Assembly: GCF_004614235.1 (NCBI RefSeq)
Contig: NZ_SPVH01000007.1
Span: 411,543-475,542 of the forward strand
Length of the DNA: 64,000 bases
Direction: 5' to 3'
From: Brevundimonas intermedia
GTDB lineage: Bacteria; Pseudomonadota; Alphaproteobacteria; Caulobacterales; Caulobacteraceae
Shown here: piece by piece, positions 37,566 through 47,208 of the stretch
How positions within the stretch are numbered: the first letter of the stretch is position 1
How the letters are laid out: each line of letters begins with the position of its first letter
Position numbers and translations under genes: made by a program
Notes under the pieces: model-generated
What the model was told of the DNA's origin: nothing
The model's database searches: none
The model's input: the letters and a program-made list of their open reading frames with translations, nothing else

Positions 37566-38084
37566 TCAGACGTTTCCGCGGCGACCCGATTCGAACAGGA
37601 ACCAGACGCGCTTCTCGCTTTCGTCGATCCAGTTCTCCAGCAGGCTGGCGGTGGCGATGTCGTTATGTTCGTCGCAGAGGTCGTGAACCTCGCGCATCCG
37701 AGCGATCAGCTCGCCGTTGTCGTCGCGAAGCTCGGCCAGCATGTCCAGCGGATCGACATAGTCGGCGTCATTGTCCGCCACGCGCGATTCCTTGGCGATC
37801 TGACCGATGGAGCGCAGCGTCGTGCCGCCGATCTTGCGCGCGCGCTCGGCCATCGGATCGGTCATGGCCAGGATTTCCGCCGACTGCTCGTCCAGCAGCA
37901 GGTGATAGTCGCGGAAATGCGGCCCCGACACGTGCCAGTGGAAGTTCTTGGTCTTGATGTAGAGGGCGAACGTATCGGCCAGCAGCGTGGTCAGCGCGGC
38001 CGAAATATCCCGCGTCGCCTCCTCCGACAGGCCAGTCGGCGTTCTCAGCGGCGCAAGGCGTTTTTCACGGGCGGTGACCATCAT
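37566..38084 (-). CDS. dps: Dps-family ferritin-like DNA/iron-protecting protein
   Basis: Dps dodecamers oxidise and store iron and protect DNA under starvation or peroxide stress. The 172-residue protein contains the ferroxidase segment KTKNFHWHVSGPHFRDYHLLLDEQ (His and Asp/Glu ligands) and EHNDIATASLLENWIDESEKRVWFLFE at the end. The N-terminal 12 residues are basic (VTAREKRLAP) and could contact DNA. It is the last clearly core gene before the less conserved island sequence begins. Confidence 0.93.
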   Translation of the reverse strand: MMVTAREKRLAPLRTPTGLSEEATRDISAALTTLLADTFALYIKTKNFHWHVSGPHFRDYHLLLDEQSAEILAMTDPMAERARKIGGTTLRSIGQIAKESRVADNDADYVDPLDMLAELRDDNGELIARMREVHDLCDEHNDIATASLLENWIDESEKRVWFLFESGRRGNV

Positions 38085-38635
38085 CGTTCTCCTCAGCAGC
38101 AGTCTGCGGTCAAGCTAGGCAGACGGGCATCCGAACGGAAGCCCTGATGCAGATCATAATGCTGAAGCTGTAAAGTGGTTCGGCTGCGCCGACCTTTGTC
38201 GGCAGATGGCTGGGGAACTAGGAGCCCCGGCTTCGTAAAAACGCCCAACAAAACCAATGCCCCTCTGGTTCCTGTGGGACCATGTGCATCGCCTGTGTGC
38301 ATCGCTAAAACGGCAAGACCAACCGCGGCCTGGCTACTGATCGAGGTCCGACTTGCGCCATGAGCGGACATTGGCATGCCGCCGGACTCCGGACATTCAG
38401 CTGAGCCTGTCGATGTCAGATACTGAGATCGCCTCGTAGCCCAACAACCGAGACCGCACAGCCCTCAGCATAACTTCAGCTCGGATTGGCCGCTCTACAG
38501 ATTTTATGAACTACCTTGACCGACAGCGCGCACTGCAGGAGTATTAAGCAGCCCCCGGCGGTTGCGCTTCCACATACTTGGCCAATCAGCACCTGCATCG
38601 GGAAGAGAACAGCCAGGCAACTGGCGAGCCGCGTC
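38085..38635. other. Gene-poor junction, about 550 bases
   Basis: I see no convincing gene here. Short open frames on both strands overlap each other and lack ribosome sites or family features. It contains an AGCGGAC-like element near 38,361-38,370 and separates dps from the metal-resistance block, so it may be a recombination scar. No IS ends or target duplications were seen. Confidence 0.5.
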
Positions 38636-38983
38636 TCAGTCCCGGACCTCACCGCTTTGGTCGGTAAGCTTGAACGCCAGAACTTGTGCGTCTTCGATCT
38701 TCGGGAGGCCGTCGAGCAGTTCCGGTGTCTTGGCGACGAGTGCACGGCCAACCTTTCCTGCCAGATGAGCTAGCCTCCCCGCGTCTCCCGGAAAGGTGTC
38801 GAAGATGGCGAAGTCGTCGTGACCGAAGCGGAGCGCATACCATGTCGTCGTGTCCGGCTCCTCCATCACGGCAGCCAGTCCGTCGCGCAGGAAGGCCTCT
38901 ACATCAGCCTCCTTGCCGGGCTTTGCGCGCAGTCGCACGAACAGGGCCTTATTCACGGGTGAGCGGGATTCAGCATTGGCCAT
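38636..38983 (-). CDS. Antibiotic-biosynthesis-monooxygenase (ABM) fold protein
   Basis: The 115-residue protein is a small dimeric alpha/beta barrel of the ABM type. ALFVRLRAKPGKEADVEAFLRDGLAAVMEEPDTTTWYALRF (residues about 13-54, shown in parts across the domain) gives the usual strand-helix-strand start. FDTFPGDAGRLAHLAGKVGRAL follows as the second half. Similar domains act as quinone, haem or aldehyde oxygenases, or as stress proteins. ATG 38983 has AAAGGAGA upstream. It is the last leftward gene of the uvrA2-TMEM175 group. Confidence 0.75.
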   Translation of the reverse strand: MANAESRSPVNKALFVRLRAKPGKEADVEAFLRDGLAAVMEEPDTTTWYALRFGHDDFAIFDTFPGDAGRLAHLAGKVGRALVAKTPELLDGLPKIEDAQVLAFKLTDQSGEVRD

Positions 38984-39082
38984 CACGGTCTCCTTTCGAG
39001 TCCAGGGCGACATGCAAACGCTCCACCGCAGTATTGGCTGCGCCTGAACTGCACAGCGTCTGCGTCGCACAGTGGGGGACGA

Positions 39083-39767
39083 CTACCCGTCCGACACGTC
39101 TCTCAAGCTCGGCTCCTCGCCCGGATGGTAACGAGGCCTCGGCTGGGGCAGGAAGAAGAAGGCGACCGCGAGGAGGGTGACGGCCACGCCGATCCGCGGC
39201 GAGAAGGCTGAAATCGGAACCGCGACGATCTGGGTGCTTGCGGCAAACCCGTAGCGACGCGTCATCTGCTGGATGAAATCCGCCGCGAGCCGCTCGTCCA
39301 TCGTCCGTCGGCCCACCACGCCGTAGAACCATTTGGCCATCCAGGCGCAGGCGATAAGGGCGACGCCAGTTGTGAATACCACTGACGCGACGGGCTCGAA
39401 CGCTGTTCCGAGATGGAAGACCCAGATGCGGATCGGATACGGGACGACGACGATCGCCAGCAGGAACAGAAGGTTGATCGCGCCGAACCAGTGATCGCTC
39501 CGGGCGTAGATCCGACCGGAGTAATGGTGCTGCAGCCAGTAGGCGCCGATCACGACATAGCAGAGGAGCAGCGCCAGATGCTCGCGCCACTGTTCCGCCA
39601 TGGCATGGAAAAGATCGGTGTAGCCGTGCGGCCCGGGGCGACCCCGGCACCTTGATCTCGACGATCAGCAGGGTCAGGGCGATCGCGAACACGGCATCGC
39701 TGAAGCCCTCGAAGCGGGTCAGGCCTCGCTCCGCGCCATGGGTCTTCGCATGAGGGCGTGGGGTCAT
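39083..39767 (-). pseudogene. TMEM175/DUF1211-like potassium channel, one-base frameshift
   Basis: Two frames together encode one TMEM175-type protein. Frame one (from ATG 39767) gives TRFEGFSDAVFAIALTLLIVEIKVPG, where the RxxxFSDxVxAI signature of the ion-selective helix 1 is intact. A second frame, one base off, continues from about 39640 with GYTDLFHAMAEQW, CYVVIGAYWLQHH and further helices to a stop at 39083. Removing one base in the GC run at about 39641-39650 restores an open gene of about 227 residues. Whether this is a real mutation or an error in the read cannot be told here. ATG 39767 overlaps the uvrA2 stop (TGATG). Confidence 0.75.
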
Positions 39768-42337
39768 CAGTTAGGATCCCGTTCCATGTGTGAAAGCCCC
39801 TTTGCGGCTGCCCCGCCCTGTAGAGCACGATCGAGATATAATGCCGTTCGGCTCTCCGGGGACGCAGCCACGACAGCCGGCGGGCCGCTAACGACGATCC
39901 GCCCGCCCTCGTCTCCGGCGCCGGGCCCGATGTCGATGACCCAATCGCTGGCCGCCGCGACCTTCATGTCGTGGTCGACCAGGATGACGGTGTTGCCGGC
40001 GTCGACCAGGGCGTTGAGTTGGCCGAGCAGGCGCTCGACATCGGTTGGATGAAGACCTGTGGTCGGCTCGTCGAGAACATAGAGCGCCCCGCCGCGCTGG
40101 GCGCGTTGCAGTTCCGTCGCCAGCTTCACCCTTTGCGCTTCGCCGCCCGAGAATTCGGTCGCGGGCTGTCCGAGGCGGAGATAGTTCAGCCCGACCTCGC
40201 GCAGCACCTTGAGCGAGCGGCAGACGTTGGGTGCGTCGCCGAAGAAGTCCCAGGCCTGCTCGACCGTGAGCGCCAGCACCTCGGCGATGGTCTTGCCGCT
40301 GTAGGTGATCTCAAGCGTCTTGGGATTGTAGCGGGCGCCATGGCAGGCGGGACACGGGGCGTAGACGCGGGGGAGGAACAGCAGTTCGACCATGACGAAC
40401 CCCTCCCCCTCGCAGCGGGGGCAACGCCCTTTGGCGACATTGAAGGAGAACCGCCCGGCGTCGTAGCGGCGCTTACGGGCTTCGGGTGTCGCCGCGAACA
40501 GGGCGCGGACGTGGTCGAAAAGCCCGGTGTAGGTGGCCAGGTTGGAGCGAGGTGTGCGGCCGATCGGCTTCTGGTCGACCTCGATCAGCCGCCGGACCCC
40601 TTCCAGCCCGCCGACGATCCGACCCTCGGTCGGGACAGCGGTCGCGTCCTCGAATCCGGCTTCGTCATCCGCATCATCCCTGGCCGAGGGCGCGGCGCCA
40701 AGAGAGCCGGCAACCAGCTCGACCAGCGCCTTGCTCACTAGGCTCGATTTCCCCGAGCCGGAAATGCCGGTGACCGTGGTCATGACCCCGAGCGGGATGT
40801 CGCAGTCGACCTGCTTGAGGTTGTTGCGTGAGACGTCTTCCAGCCGCAACCATGCGGCGGGCTCGCGCTTCCGGCTCGCAATCCCGGCCCCTTCGTCGAA
40901 CAGATGTCGTCTTGTCTCCGACGCGGCGACCGCGCCGAGCCCCTCGATTGGACCGCTGTACAGGATTTCGCCGCCGTGCTCGCCGGCTGCTGGCCCGACG
41001 TCGACGATCCAGTCGGCGCGGCGGATGATATCCATCTCGTGCTCTACGATGAACAGCGAGTTTCCGACCGCCTTCAGGCCGTCGAGTGCCCGGAGCAGGG
41101 CCTCGGTGTCGGCGGGATGCAAACCGGCCGACGGCTCGTCCATCACATAGACGACCCCGAACAGGTTCGAGACGACCTGGGTCGCCAGCCGCAGCCTCTG
41201 CAGTTCGCCCGGCGACAATGTCGGCGTGCTGCGTTCCAGCGTCAGGTAGCCGAGGCCCAGATCGAGGAGCACGGAGAGACGACGGCACAAGTCCCCGGCG
41301 ATGCGCTCGACCACCAGGGCCTTCTCGGGATGCGTCTTGCGCAACGCCTTCAGCTTGCCGGCGTTCGCCTCGGCATAGGGCGCGAAGATTTTCGAGAAGC
41401 GGGCCATGGGCAGGCCGCTCATTTCGGCGATATCGAGGCCCTCGAAGCGGACCAGCAGGGACTCTCGACGCAGTCGCTTGCCGTCGCAGACCGGGCAAAG
41501 TCGGCCGATCATGAAGCGCGCCGCGCGCGCCTTCATCATTGCGCTCTGAGTTGTGGCGAAGCTGTGCGTGACATGCCGCTTCGCGCTCGAGAAGGTGCCC
41601 ATATAGGCAGGCTCCGTCTTGCGCCTGATCGCCCGCTGGATCTCCTCATGGGTCCACCCGGGATAGACTGGGACCTGTGGCTGCTCCTCGGTGAACAGGA
41701 TCCAGTCGCGCGTCTTCTTCGGCAGGTCGCGCCAGGGCTTATCGACGTCGACGCCGAGGCTGATCAGGATGTCGCGCAGATTCTGGCCGCCCCAGGCCAT
41801 CGGCCAGGCGGCGACGGCGCGCTCGCGGATGGTCTTGGAGGGATCGGGCACCATCGAGGCTTCGGTCACCTCATGGATTCGGCCCAGGCCGTGACAGCGT
41901 GGACAGGTGCCTTCGGGCGTATTGGGCGAGAAGGATTCGGCCTCAAGATGCGGCCGTCCCGGCGGATAGTCGCCGGCGCGCGAATAGAGCATGCGCAGCA
42001 GGTTGGAGAGGGTCGTCACGCTGCCGACCGACGATCGGGTGGTCGGCGAGCCCCGCTGCTGCTGCAGCGCAACCGCCGGCGGGAGCCCCTCTATGAGGTC
42101 GACCTCCGGGACTTCCATCTGGTGGAACAGGCGGCGCGCGTATGGCGAGACGGATTCCAGGTAGCGGCGCTGGGCTTCCGCATAGAGGGTGGAGAAGGCG
42201 AGCGACGACTTGCCGGACCCCGACACGCCGGTGAACACGACCAGCGCGTCGCGCGGGATGTCGACATCGATGTTCTTGAGATTGTGCTCTCGCGCGCCAC
42301 GAATGCGGACGAAGCCGGTCGCCTTGAGCTCTCGCAT
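39767..42337 (-). CDS. UvrA2-type excinuclease subunit A paralogue
   Basis: The 856-residue protein has two ABC ATPase halves. The N-terminal Walker A is [19 protein letters not shown] with zinc cysteines in CPRCHGLG and CPVCDGKR, and the first signature is [12 protein letters not shown]. The second Walker A is [16 protein letters not shown], with [18 protein letters not shown] and signature [12 protein letters not shown], then DEPTTGLHP. It is clearly shorter than housekeeping UvrA (about 940-970) and lacks the UvrB-binding insertion, as in UvrA2/DrrC-type proteins linked to DNA-damage or drug tolerance. ATG 42337 was chosen because homology begins at [21 protein letters not shown]. Confidence 0.88.
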   Translation of the reverse strand: MRELKATGFVRIRGAREHNLKNIDVDIPRDALVVFTGVSGSGKSSLAFSTLYAEAQRRYLESVSPYARRLFHQMEVPEVDLIEGLPPAVALQQQRGSPTTRSSVGSVTTLSNLLRMLYSRAGDYPPGRPHLEAESFSPNTPEGTCPRCHGLGRIHEVTEASMVPDPSKTIRERAVAAWPMAWGGQNLRDILISLGVDVDKPWRDLPKKTRDWILFTEEQPQVPVYPGWTHEEIQRAIRRKTEPAYMGTFSSAKRHVTHSFATTQSAMMKARAARFMIGRLCPVCDGKRLRRESLLVRFEGLDIAEMSGLPMARFSKIFAPYAEANAGKLKALRKTHPEKALVVERIAGDLCRRLSVLLDLGLGYLTLERSTPTLSPGELQRLRLATQVVSNLFGVVYVMDEPSAGLHPADTEALLRALDGLKAVGNSLFIVEHEMDIIRRADWIVDVGPAAGEHGGEILYSGPIEGLGAVAASETRRHLFDEGAGIASRKREPAAWLRLEDVSRNNLKQVDCDIPLGVMTTVTGISGSGKSSLVSKALVELVAGSLGAAPSARDDADDEAGFEDATAVPTEGRIVGGLEGVRRLIEVDQKPIGRTPRSNLATYTGLFDHVRALFAATPEARKRRYDAGRFSFNVAKGRCPRCEGEGFVMVELLFLPRVYAPCPACHGARYNPKTLEITYSGKTIAEVLALTVEQAWDFFGDAPNVCRSLKVLREVGLNYLRLGQPATEFSGGEAQRVKLATELQRAQRGGALYVLDEPTTGLHPTDVERLLGQLNALVDAGNTVILVDHDMKVAAASDWVIDIGPGAGDEGGRIVVSGPPAVVAASPESRTALYLDRALQGGAAAKGLSHMERDPN

Positions 42338-42503
42338 GCGAAAATCCTGACCTTCTGTTAGTCCCGCCAGGCCCGTTCGGTTGCATGGGACGGGGATATT
42401 CCGGGCCTTCGTCATGGATGACTCGACGCCGGACACGATTAGCCGGAGGCGAAACACGGTCCCGGGCGTTCGCTTCAAAGACGTCCGAGGCCAGGAGACC
42501 GAA

Positions 42504-43334
42504 ATGCGAACCGTGACGCTTCCCGACCACGCCGAAGTCTCCGCCCTCGGACAGGGGACCTGGCGGATGGGCGAAGATCCGCGCCGACGCGAACAGGAGA
42601 TCGCCGCCCTTCACGCTGGCGTCGACCTCGGCATGACCTTGATCGACACCGCCGAGATGTACGGCGACGGCGCGACTGAAGACTTGGTCGGTGAAGCCTT
42701 GGCCGGGGTTCGCGATCAGGTCTTCCTGATCAGCAAGGTCTATCCGCAGAACGCCGGGAGGGGTCGCCTTGAGAAGGCGTGCGAAGCCAGTCTGAAACGC
42801 CTGCAGACAGACCGGCTCGACCTCTATCTGCTGCACTGGCGCGGCTCCGTGCCGCTCGCCGAAACCATCGAGGGCATGAACGCCCTCGTCCAAGCCGGAA
42901 AGATCCGGCGATGGGGGGTGAGCAACTTCGATCACGCGGACATGGAACAGCTGTTTCGGGCCGGCGGACAGGCCTGCGCGACCGACCAGATCCTCTACAA
43001 TGTGACCGAGCGCGGCGCGGAGTTCGACCTCTTTCCGCTGCTGAACCGAAACCTGATACCGGTCATGGCCTACAGCCCGATCGGCCAAGGCGCGCTGCCG
43101 GCGTCCCCTGCCCTATCGGCTGTCGCCAGGCGCCACGGCGCCACGCCGTACCAGGTCGCCCTAGCCTGGGTCCTACGCGATCCGCGGGTCATCGCCATCC
43201 CCAAGGCTGGCGATGCGGCGCACGTCGCGGACAACCGCCGCGCCCTGGACTTGGCGCTGACGCGGGACGATCTCGCCGCCATCGACGCTGATTTTCCGGC
43301 TCCAACCCGCAAGACGCGGCTCGCCATGCTCTGA
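42504..43334 (+). CDS. Aldo/keto reductase
   Basis: The 276-residue (alpha/beta)8 barrel reduces aldehydes or ketones with NADPH. The catalytic set is visible: Asp and Tyr in LIDTAEMYGDG, Lys in VFLISKVYPQNA, and His in DLYLLHWRG. The nucleotide site includes GVSNFDHADM and AYSPIGQGALP. The subgroup with short loops and substrate unknown resembles E. coli YeaE-type methylglyoxal reductases. ATG 42504 has AGGAG 6 bases upstream; an upstream ATG at 42381 is in frame but has no site. It is divergent from uvrA2 across 166 bases. Confidence 0.88.
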   Translation: MRTVTLPDHAEVSALGQGTWRMGEDPRRREQEIAALHAGVDLGMTLIDTAEMYGDGATEDLVGEALAGVRDQVFLISKVYPQNAGRGRLEKACEASLKRLQTDRLDLYLLHWRGSVPLAETIEGMNALVQAGKIRRWGVSNFDHADMEQLFRAGGQACATDQILYNVTERGAEFDLFPLLNRNLIPVMAYSPIGQGALPASPALSAVARRHGATPYQVALAWVLRDPRVIAIPKAGDAAHVADNRRALDLALTRDDLAAIDADFPAPTRKTRLAML

Positions 43335-43461
43335 AGAGTGACTGGCGGTTGGCGAGCTTGCAAGTTCGGCCAAGCGCCAACAGCGGTCATTGGCGAAGTT
43401 CCGAGAACCAGACATGAGCTTGGGTTCGATGACCGAGCTTAACTGCGCCGATCCCGGCACC

Positions 43462-44214
43462 TCATTGTGCCGCGATGGCGATGGATGACAAATCGGACGC
43501 GGCGTCGACCGGAACGCCCTCCGCCTTTCGTTCGGAATACCGATCGACGAGCTGGACGGCGTGGGGCCGGACCAGAATGGTGAAGCGCACCAGTTCCTCC
43601 ATCACGTCGACGATCCGCTCATAGTAGGCCGAGGGCTTCATCCGGCCGGCCCCGTCGAACTCCTGGAAGGCCTTGGCCACGCTCGACTGGTTGGGGATGG
43701 TGATCATCCGCATCCAGCGGCCCAGAAGGCGCAGGGTGTTGACGGCGTTGAAGCTCTGCGACCCGCCCGACACCTGCATGACGGCGAGGGTCCGGCCCTG
43801 CGTCGGGCGCATGCCGCCCTGGCTCAATGGCAGGTGATCGATCTGCAGCTTCATCAGCCCGGAGACCTGGCCGTGCCGTTCCGGACTGCACCAGACCATG
43901 CCCTCCGACCAGAAGGCGTGTTCGCGCAACTCGCGCACCGCCGGGTGGTCGTCGTCGCCGGGCGCGCCCGGCAGGGGGAGGTCGGAGGGGTCGAAGATGC
44001 GGGTCTCGCATCCCATGCGCTGCAGTAGGCGGGCCGCTTCCTCGACGCAGAGCTGCGAATACGACCGCTCGCGCAGCGATCCGTACAAGAGAAGGATCCG
44101 CGGCGCCGGGTCGGTCGAGCCCAATCCCCGGGCGGGCTCGGCGGACAGATAGGCCGCGTCCAGGGCCGGCAGGTTATCCGGATCCGGCAGCGAACGCAGA
44201 CGGGTGAAGGTCAT
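43462..44214 (-). CDS. arsH: ArsH, NADPH:FMN oxidoreductase of organoarsenical resistance
   Basis: ArsH oxidises trivalent methyl- and aromatic arsenicals to less toxic pentavalent forms. The 250-residue flavodoxin-like protein shows the FMN phosphate loop [59 protein letters not shown] and a C-terminal [21 protein letters not shown]. Family length is about 230-250. It is the last gene of the leftward arsenic operon, directly after arsN2 (adjacent, no gap). Confidence 0.94.
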   Translation of the reverse strand: MTFTRLRSLPDPDNLPALDAAYLSAEPARGLGSTDPAPRILLLYGSLRERSYSQLCVEEAARLLQRMGCETRIFDPSDLPLPGAPGDDDHPAVRELREHAFWSEGMVWCSPERHGQVSGLMKLQIDHLPLSQGGMRPTQGRTLAVMQVSGGSQSFNAVNTLRLLGRWMRMITIPNQSSVAKAFQEFDGAGRMKPSAYYERIVDVMEELVRFTILVRPHAVQLVDRYSERKAEGVPVDAASDLSSIAIAAQ

Positions 44215-44631
44215 TCAAAGGTCCTTGGTCAAATAGACGGCAGACGCCGGGCAGAGGTCCGCGAACTCGCGAGTTTGCCGGATCGCGGGCGGCGCGGACT
44301 CACGATCGGCGGCGACAAAGCCGCGCCCGGTGAAGAAGCGCTCGGCCGTCGTGGTGAGCAGGTGCAGACGTGCAGCGCCCAGGTCGCCGGCGGTGGTCTC
44401 GGCGGCGGCCAGCACCCGACTTCCCAGGCCGCGGGCCTTCTGGTCGGCAAGTACGACCAGGGAGCGCAGCAGCAGGTCGCGCCGCTCCCCTTCCAGCCCG
44501 ACGTAGCCGATGACCGCGCCGTAGTGGTCGGCGCTGAAGTATCGCCCGGCGCCCGGCTCAGGCAGGTTCTCGCCACGCAGGGCCGCGATCAGATCGACAT
44601 CGGTCGAGTCGACCAAATGCAGACTGACCAT
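44215..44631 (-). CDS. arsN2: ArsN2-type GNAT acetyltransferase of the arsenic operon
   Basis: The 138-residue GNAT protein has a short first motif and the acetyl-CoA loop DQKARGLGSRVLAAAE. AARLHLLTTTAERFFTGRGFVAADR and the ending PPAIRQTREFADLCPASAVYL match the ArsN2 group found in arsenic operons, distinct from ArsN1, which acetylates arsinothricin or phosphinothricin. The exact substrate of ArsN2 is not settled; a compound of pentavalent arsenic is the usual suggestion. Its ATG overlaps the acr3 stop (TGATG) and its end abuts arsH. Confidence 0.85.
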   Translation of the reverse strand: MVSLHLVDSTDVDLIAALRGENLPEPGAGRYFSADHYGAVIGYVGLEGERRDLLLRSLVVLADQKARGLGSRVLAAAETTAGDLGAARLHLLTTTAERFFTGRGFVAADRESAPPAIRQTREFADLCPASAVYLTKDL

Positions 44632-45716
44632 CAGCCGGCGTCCTTCGGCGGGGCCGTGTCCGGGAACCAGCGTCGGCCCATCCAGAGCGCGACCGACACG
44701 AGCAGGATCAACACCGGCACCTCGACAAGGGGGCCGATGACGGCCGCGAAGGCGACCGGCGAGGTCAGGCCGAAGGCCGCGATGGCCACCGCGATGGCCA
44801 GTTCGAAATTGTTCGAGGCCGCGGTGAAGGCCAGGGCGGTGGTGCGCGGATAGTCGGCTTCGATCAGCTTGCCCATGAGGAAGCTCACCACGAACATGAC
44901 GAGGAAGTAGATCGTCAGGGGAATGGCGATGCGCAGGGCGTCCAGCGGCAAAGCCACCACCTCCCCGCCCTTGAGGCTGAACATGACCACGATGGTGAAC
45001 AGCAGAGCGATCAGGGTGATCGGCCGGATGCGCGGCAGGAAGCGCCGCTCGTACCAGTCGGCGCCGCGGCGAGCGATCAGGCTGCGTCGGGTCAGGAAGC
45101 CGGCTAGGAACGGTAGGCCAAGGTAGACGAGCACCGCGCCGGCGATGGTCCAGACGCTGACGTCCACCACGCTGCGCTGCAGGCCGAACAGGGGCGGCAG
45201 GACGGTGAGGAAGATCCAGGCATAAAGGCTGAAGAACAGGATCTGGAAGATCGAGTTGAAAGCTACGAGGCCGGCGACATACTGGTTGTCGCCCCGCGCC
45301 AGCTGGTTCCAGACCAGGACCATGGCGATACAGCGCGCCAGCCCGATCAGGATGACGCCGGTCATGTATTCCGGCTGATCACGCAGGAAGATCACCGCCA
45401 GGGCGAACATCAGCACCGGGCCCAGCACCCAGTTCTGGAACAAGGACAGGGCCAGGACCCGCTTGTCGGCGAAGACGCGCGGCAGTTCCTCGTACCGGAC
45501 CTTGGCCAGCGGCGGGTACATCATCAGGATCAGACCGATGGCGATCGGGATATTGGTCGTGCCGATTGAGAGGCTGTCGACCCAGGTCGGCAGGCCCGGC
45601 GCCAGCGTCCCCATAGCCACGCCCAGGCCCATGGCCACGAAGATCCACAGCGTCAGCCAGCGGTCGAGGAAGGACAGGCGACGCGGCGCAGCGTCCTCCA
45701 CGCGGGTGTCGATCAT
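44631..45716 (-). CDS. acr3: Acr3-type arsenite efflux permease
   Basis: Acr3 exports As(III) and, in some cases, Sb(III) using the proton gradient. The 361-residue protein has ten predicted helices. The essential conserved cysteine lies in [23 protein letters not shown], and the second family motif is [22 protein letters not shown]. Length and motifs fit the Acr3(1/2) family, not ArsB. It overlaps arsC by 4 bases (ATGA) and arsN2 by one base. Confidence 0.94.
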   Translation of the reverse strand: MIDTRVEDAAPRRLSFLDRWLTLWIFVAMGLGVAMGTLAPGLPTWVDSLSIGTTNIPIAIGLILMMYPPLAKVRYEELPRVFADKRVLALSLFQNWVLGPVLMFALAVIFLRDQPEYMTGVILIGLARCIAMVLVWNQLARGDNQYVAGLVAFNSIFQILFFSLYAWIFLTVLPPLFGLQRSVVDVSVWTIAGAVLVYLGLPFLAGFLTRRSLIARRGADWYERRFLPRIRPITLIALLFTIVVMFSLKGGEVVALPLDALRIAIPLTIYFLVMFVVSFLMGKLIEADYPRTTALAFTAASNNFELAIAVAIAAFGLTSPVAFAAVIGPLVEVPVLILLVSVALWMGRRWFPDTAPPKDAG

Positions 45717-46138
45717 CGCTTCACCCGCTGGCCGGCGGCGTCGATGACGACCTCGCCGTCCTCCTTGGTGAAGGGCTTGAGATCATCGGCGGGCAGGAGG
45801 TCCAGAACGGCCTCGGACGGTCGGCACAGGCCGACGCCGAGCGGACTGACGACGATCGGGCGATTGAGCAGGATCGGATGGGCCTCGATCGCATCGAGCA
45901 ACTGATCGTCCGTCAGGCCCGGGTCCCCTAGGCCCAGTTCGGCGAAGGGCGTGCCCTTCTCGCGCAACAGATTGCGCAGCGGCTTGCCGGCCCGTTCGGC
46001 CAGCCAAGCGACCATGGTCCGCGACGGCGGGGTCTTCAGATACTGCACGACATGCGGCTCGATGCCGACGTGGCGGATCAGCTCGAGCGCGTTGCGCGAC
46101 GTCCCGCAGGCGGGGTTGTGATAGATGACGATGTCCAC
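45713..46138 (-). CDS. arsC: Arsenate reductase, glutaredoxin-coupled type
   Basis: ArsC reduces arsenate to arsenite, which Acr3 then exports. The 141-residue protein has the catalytic Cys11 in [16 protein letters not shown], the three conserved Arg positions around [21 protein letters not shown], and the thioredoxin-like fold typical of the R773 plasmid type (glutathione/glutaredoxin as donor). Its ATG is 7 bases after the arsR stop region, and its end overlaps acr3, so the whole arsR-C-acr3-N2-H set is one transcription unit. Confidence 0.94.
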   Translation of the reverse strand: MDIVIYHNPACGTSRNALELIRHVGIEPHVVQYLKTPPSRTMVAWLAERAGKPLRNLLREKGTPFAELGLGDPGLTDDQLLDAIEAHPILLNRPIVVSPLGVGLCRPSEAVLDLLPADDLKPFTKEDGEVVIDAAGQRVKR

Positions 46139-46145
46139 GGGATCC

Positions 46146-46481
46146 TTAGGGGCAACAGGGCGCGAGTTCAGCCAGCAGGGGTTCGCACAGGTCCGCCCTG
46201 CCCCCGCAGCAGTCCTTGAGCAGGAAGAGGACCAGGTCGCGAAGCCGATCCAGGTCGGCCCGGTAGATGATCGACCGGCTGCGCCGCTCCGACCTGATCA
46301 ACCCCGCGCGCGTCAGGACGCCGAGATGGGACGACAGAGTGTTGGCCGGGATCACCAGATGGTTGGAGATGTCACCGGCCGGCAGACCATCGGGTTCGTG
46401 ACGCACGAGGAGGCGAAACGCCTCCAGCCGCGTCGATTGCGCCAAGGCGGCGAGAGCGAGAATCGAAACTTCGGTTTCCAT
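46146..46481 (-). CDS. arsR: ArsR-family arsenic-responsive repressor
   Basis: The 111-residue winged-helix repressor has LAALAQSTRLEAFRLLVRHEPDGL and the DNA helix IPANTLSSHLGVLTRAGLI. The classical N-terminal ELCVCDL metal site is absent; instead cysteines cluster at the C terminus (C91-C92, C99, C109-C110). This resembles the Acidithiobacillus/Corynebacterium arrangement, in which As(III) is bound outside the DNA helix. ATG 46481 directly touches a perfect inverted repeat, so binding there would block both promoter and ribosome access. Confidence 0.93.
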   Translation of the reverse strand: METEVSILALAALAQSTRLEAFRLLVRHEPDGLPAGDISNHLVIPANTLSSHLGVLTRAGLIRSERRSRSIIYRADLDRLRDLVLFLLKDCCGGRADLCEPLLAELAPCCP

Positions 46482-46509
46482 ATTTCCATATTAGTCGAAA
46501 TATGGAAAT
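46482..46509. promoter_or_regulatory. Probable ArsR operator
   Basis: A perfect 10-bp inverted repeat (ATTTCCATAT / ATATGGAAAT) with an 8-base spacer lies immediately upstream of the arsR ATG. An overlapping half copy (TTCCATA) is adjacent inside the first codons. The position and symmetry fit autoregulation. Confidence 0.75.
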
Positions 46510-46724
46510 GTTCAAGCCCGCTCGTCTGCGGGTGCGGCAGTTCAGGCATCGGTGACGACCTGATCTTTGACGACTGCCGCCTAAAAGATCGCAGAGTAGC
46601 GACAGCCGAGTTTAAGGGTCGCTGGGCTATACTCTCCGTCGAGACCATGGACTTTGGCCACGAGGTCGACAGTTGGCCGATTTCGCACGTCTGTCGGTCC
46701 GGACGCGGTGCGCTGATCTCGCGA

Positions 46725-47150
46725 TCAGGCGGCGGGAGCCGCCGACGCTCCCTTCTGGGCGAGCCAGGCGTCGATCAGGGTGATTTCGCGCTCCTGCGCC
46801 GTGATCACCTCCTGGGCCAGGTTCCGCGCTTGGGCGTCCTTGCCTTGCGCGAGCTCCACACGGGCCATCGAGACGGCGGCGACGTGGTGACCTCGCATCT
46901 GCTTCATGAAGTCGATGTCCGCGTCCCCGGTGAAGGCGGGCATCGCCTCCATCATCGTGTTCATCGAGGCCTTGTAGCCTTGGGTGGCGACGGAGTCGCC
47001 GGGCGCAGGCGCAGCCATGCCGCCCTCCATTCCGCCATGGGCGTCCGCCGCTGCGGGGGCCTCAGGCGCGGCTACGGCGGGCTCTTCGGCTTGCGGGGAA
47101 CAGGCCGTAGCCAAGGCGCAGGCGGCGAGGACGAGGCTGATGCGTTTCAT
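46725..47150 (-). CDS. DUF305-domain lipoprotein
   Basis: The 141-residue protein has a lipoprotein signal with lipobox LATAC (Cys17) and a His/Met-rich linker (HGGMEGGMAAP). A four-helix DUF305 domain follows with the metal-type motif MKQMRGHHVAAVSMARVEL (His-His) and ITAQEREITLIDAWL. DUF305 proteins are often found in copper/silver loci and fold like ferritin; their reaction is unknown. It is leftward, next to the divergent-side csoR-like gene, and probably part of the same metal-controlled group. Confidence 0.82.
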   Translation of the reverse strand: MKRISLVLAACALATACSPQAEEPAVAAPEAPAAADAHGGMEGGMAAPAPGDSVATQGYKASMNTMMEAMPAFTGDADIDFMKQMRGHHVAAVSMARVELAQGKDAQARNLAQEVITAQEREITLIDAWLAQKGASAAPAA

Positions 47151-47208
47151 GACGGCTCCTTGGGATCCCGACGTTAGCGACCAGGAGGGCCCATTCGTTC
47201 CGCCAACT

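Noticed and set aside
38175..38363. Possible 62-residue gene in the dps-island junction
   Set aside because: No ribosome site, no signal or domain, and an equally long frame exists on the opposite strand.
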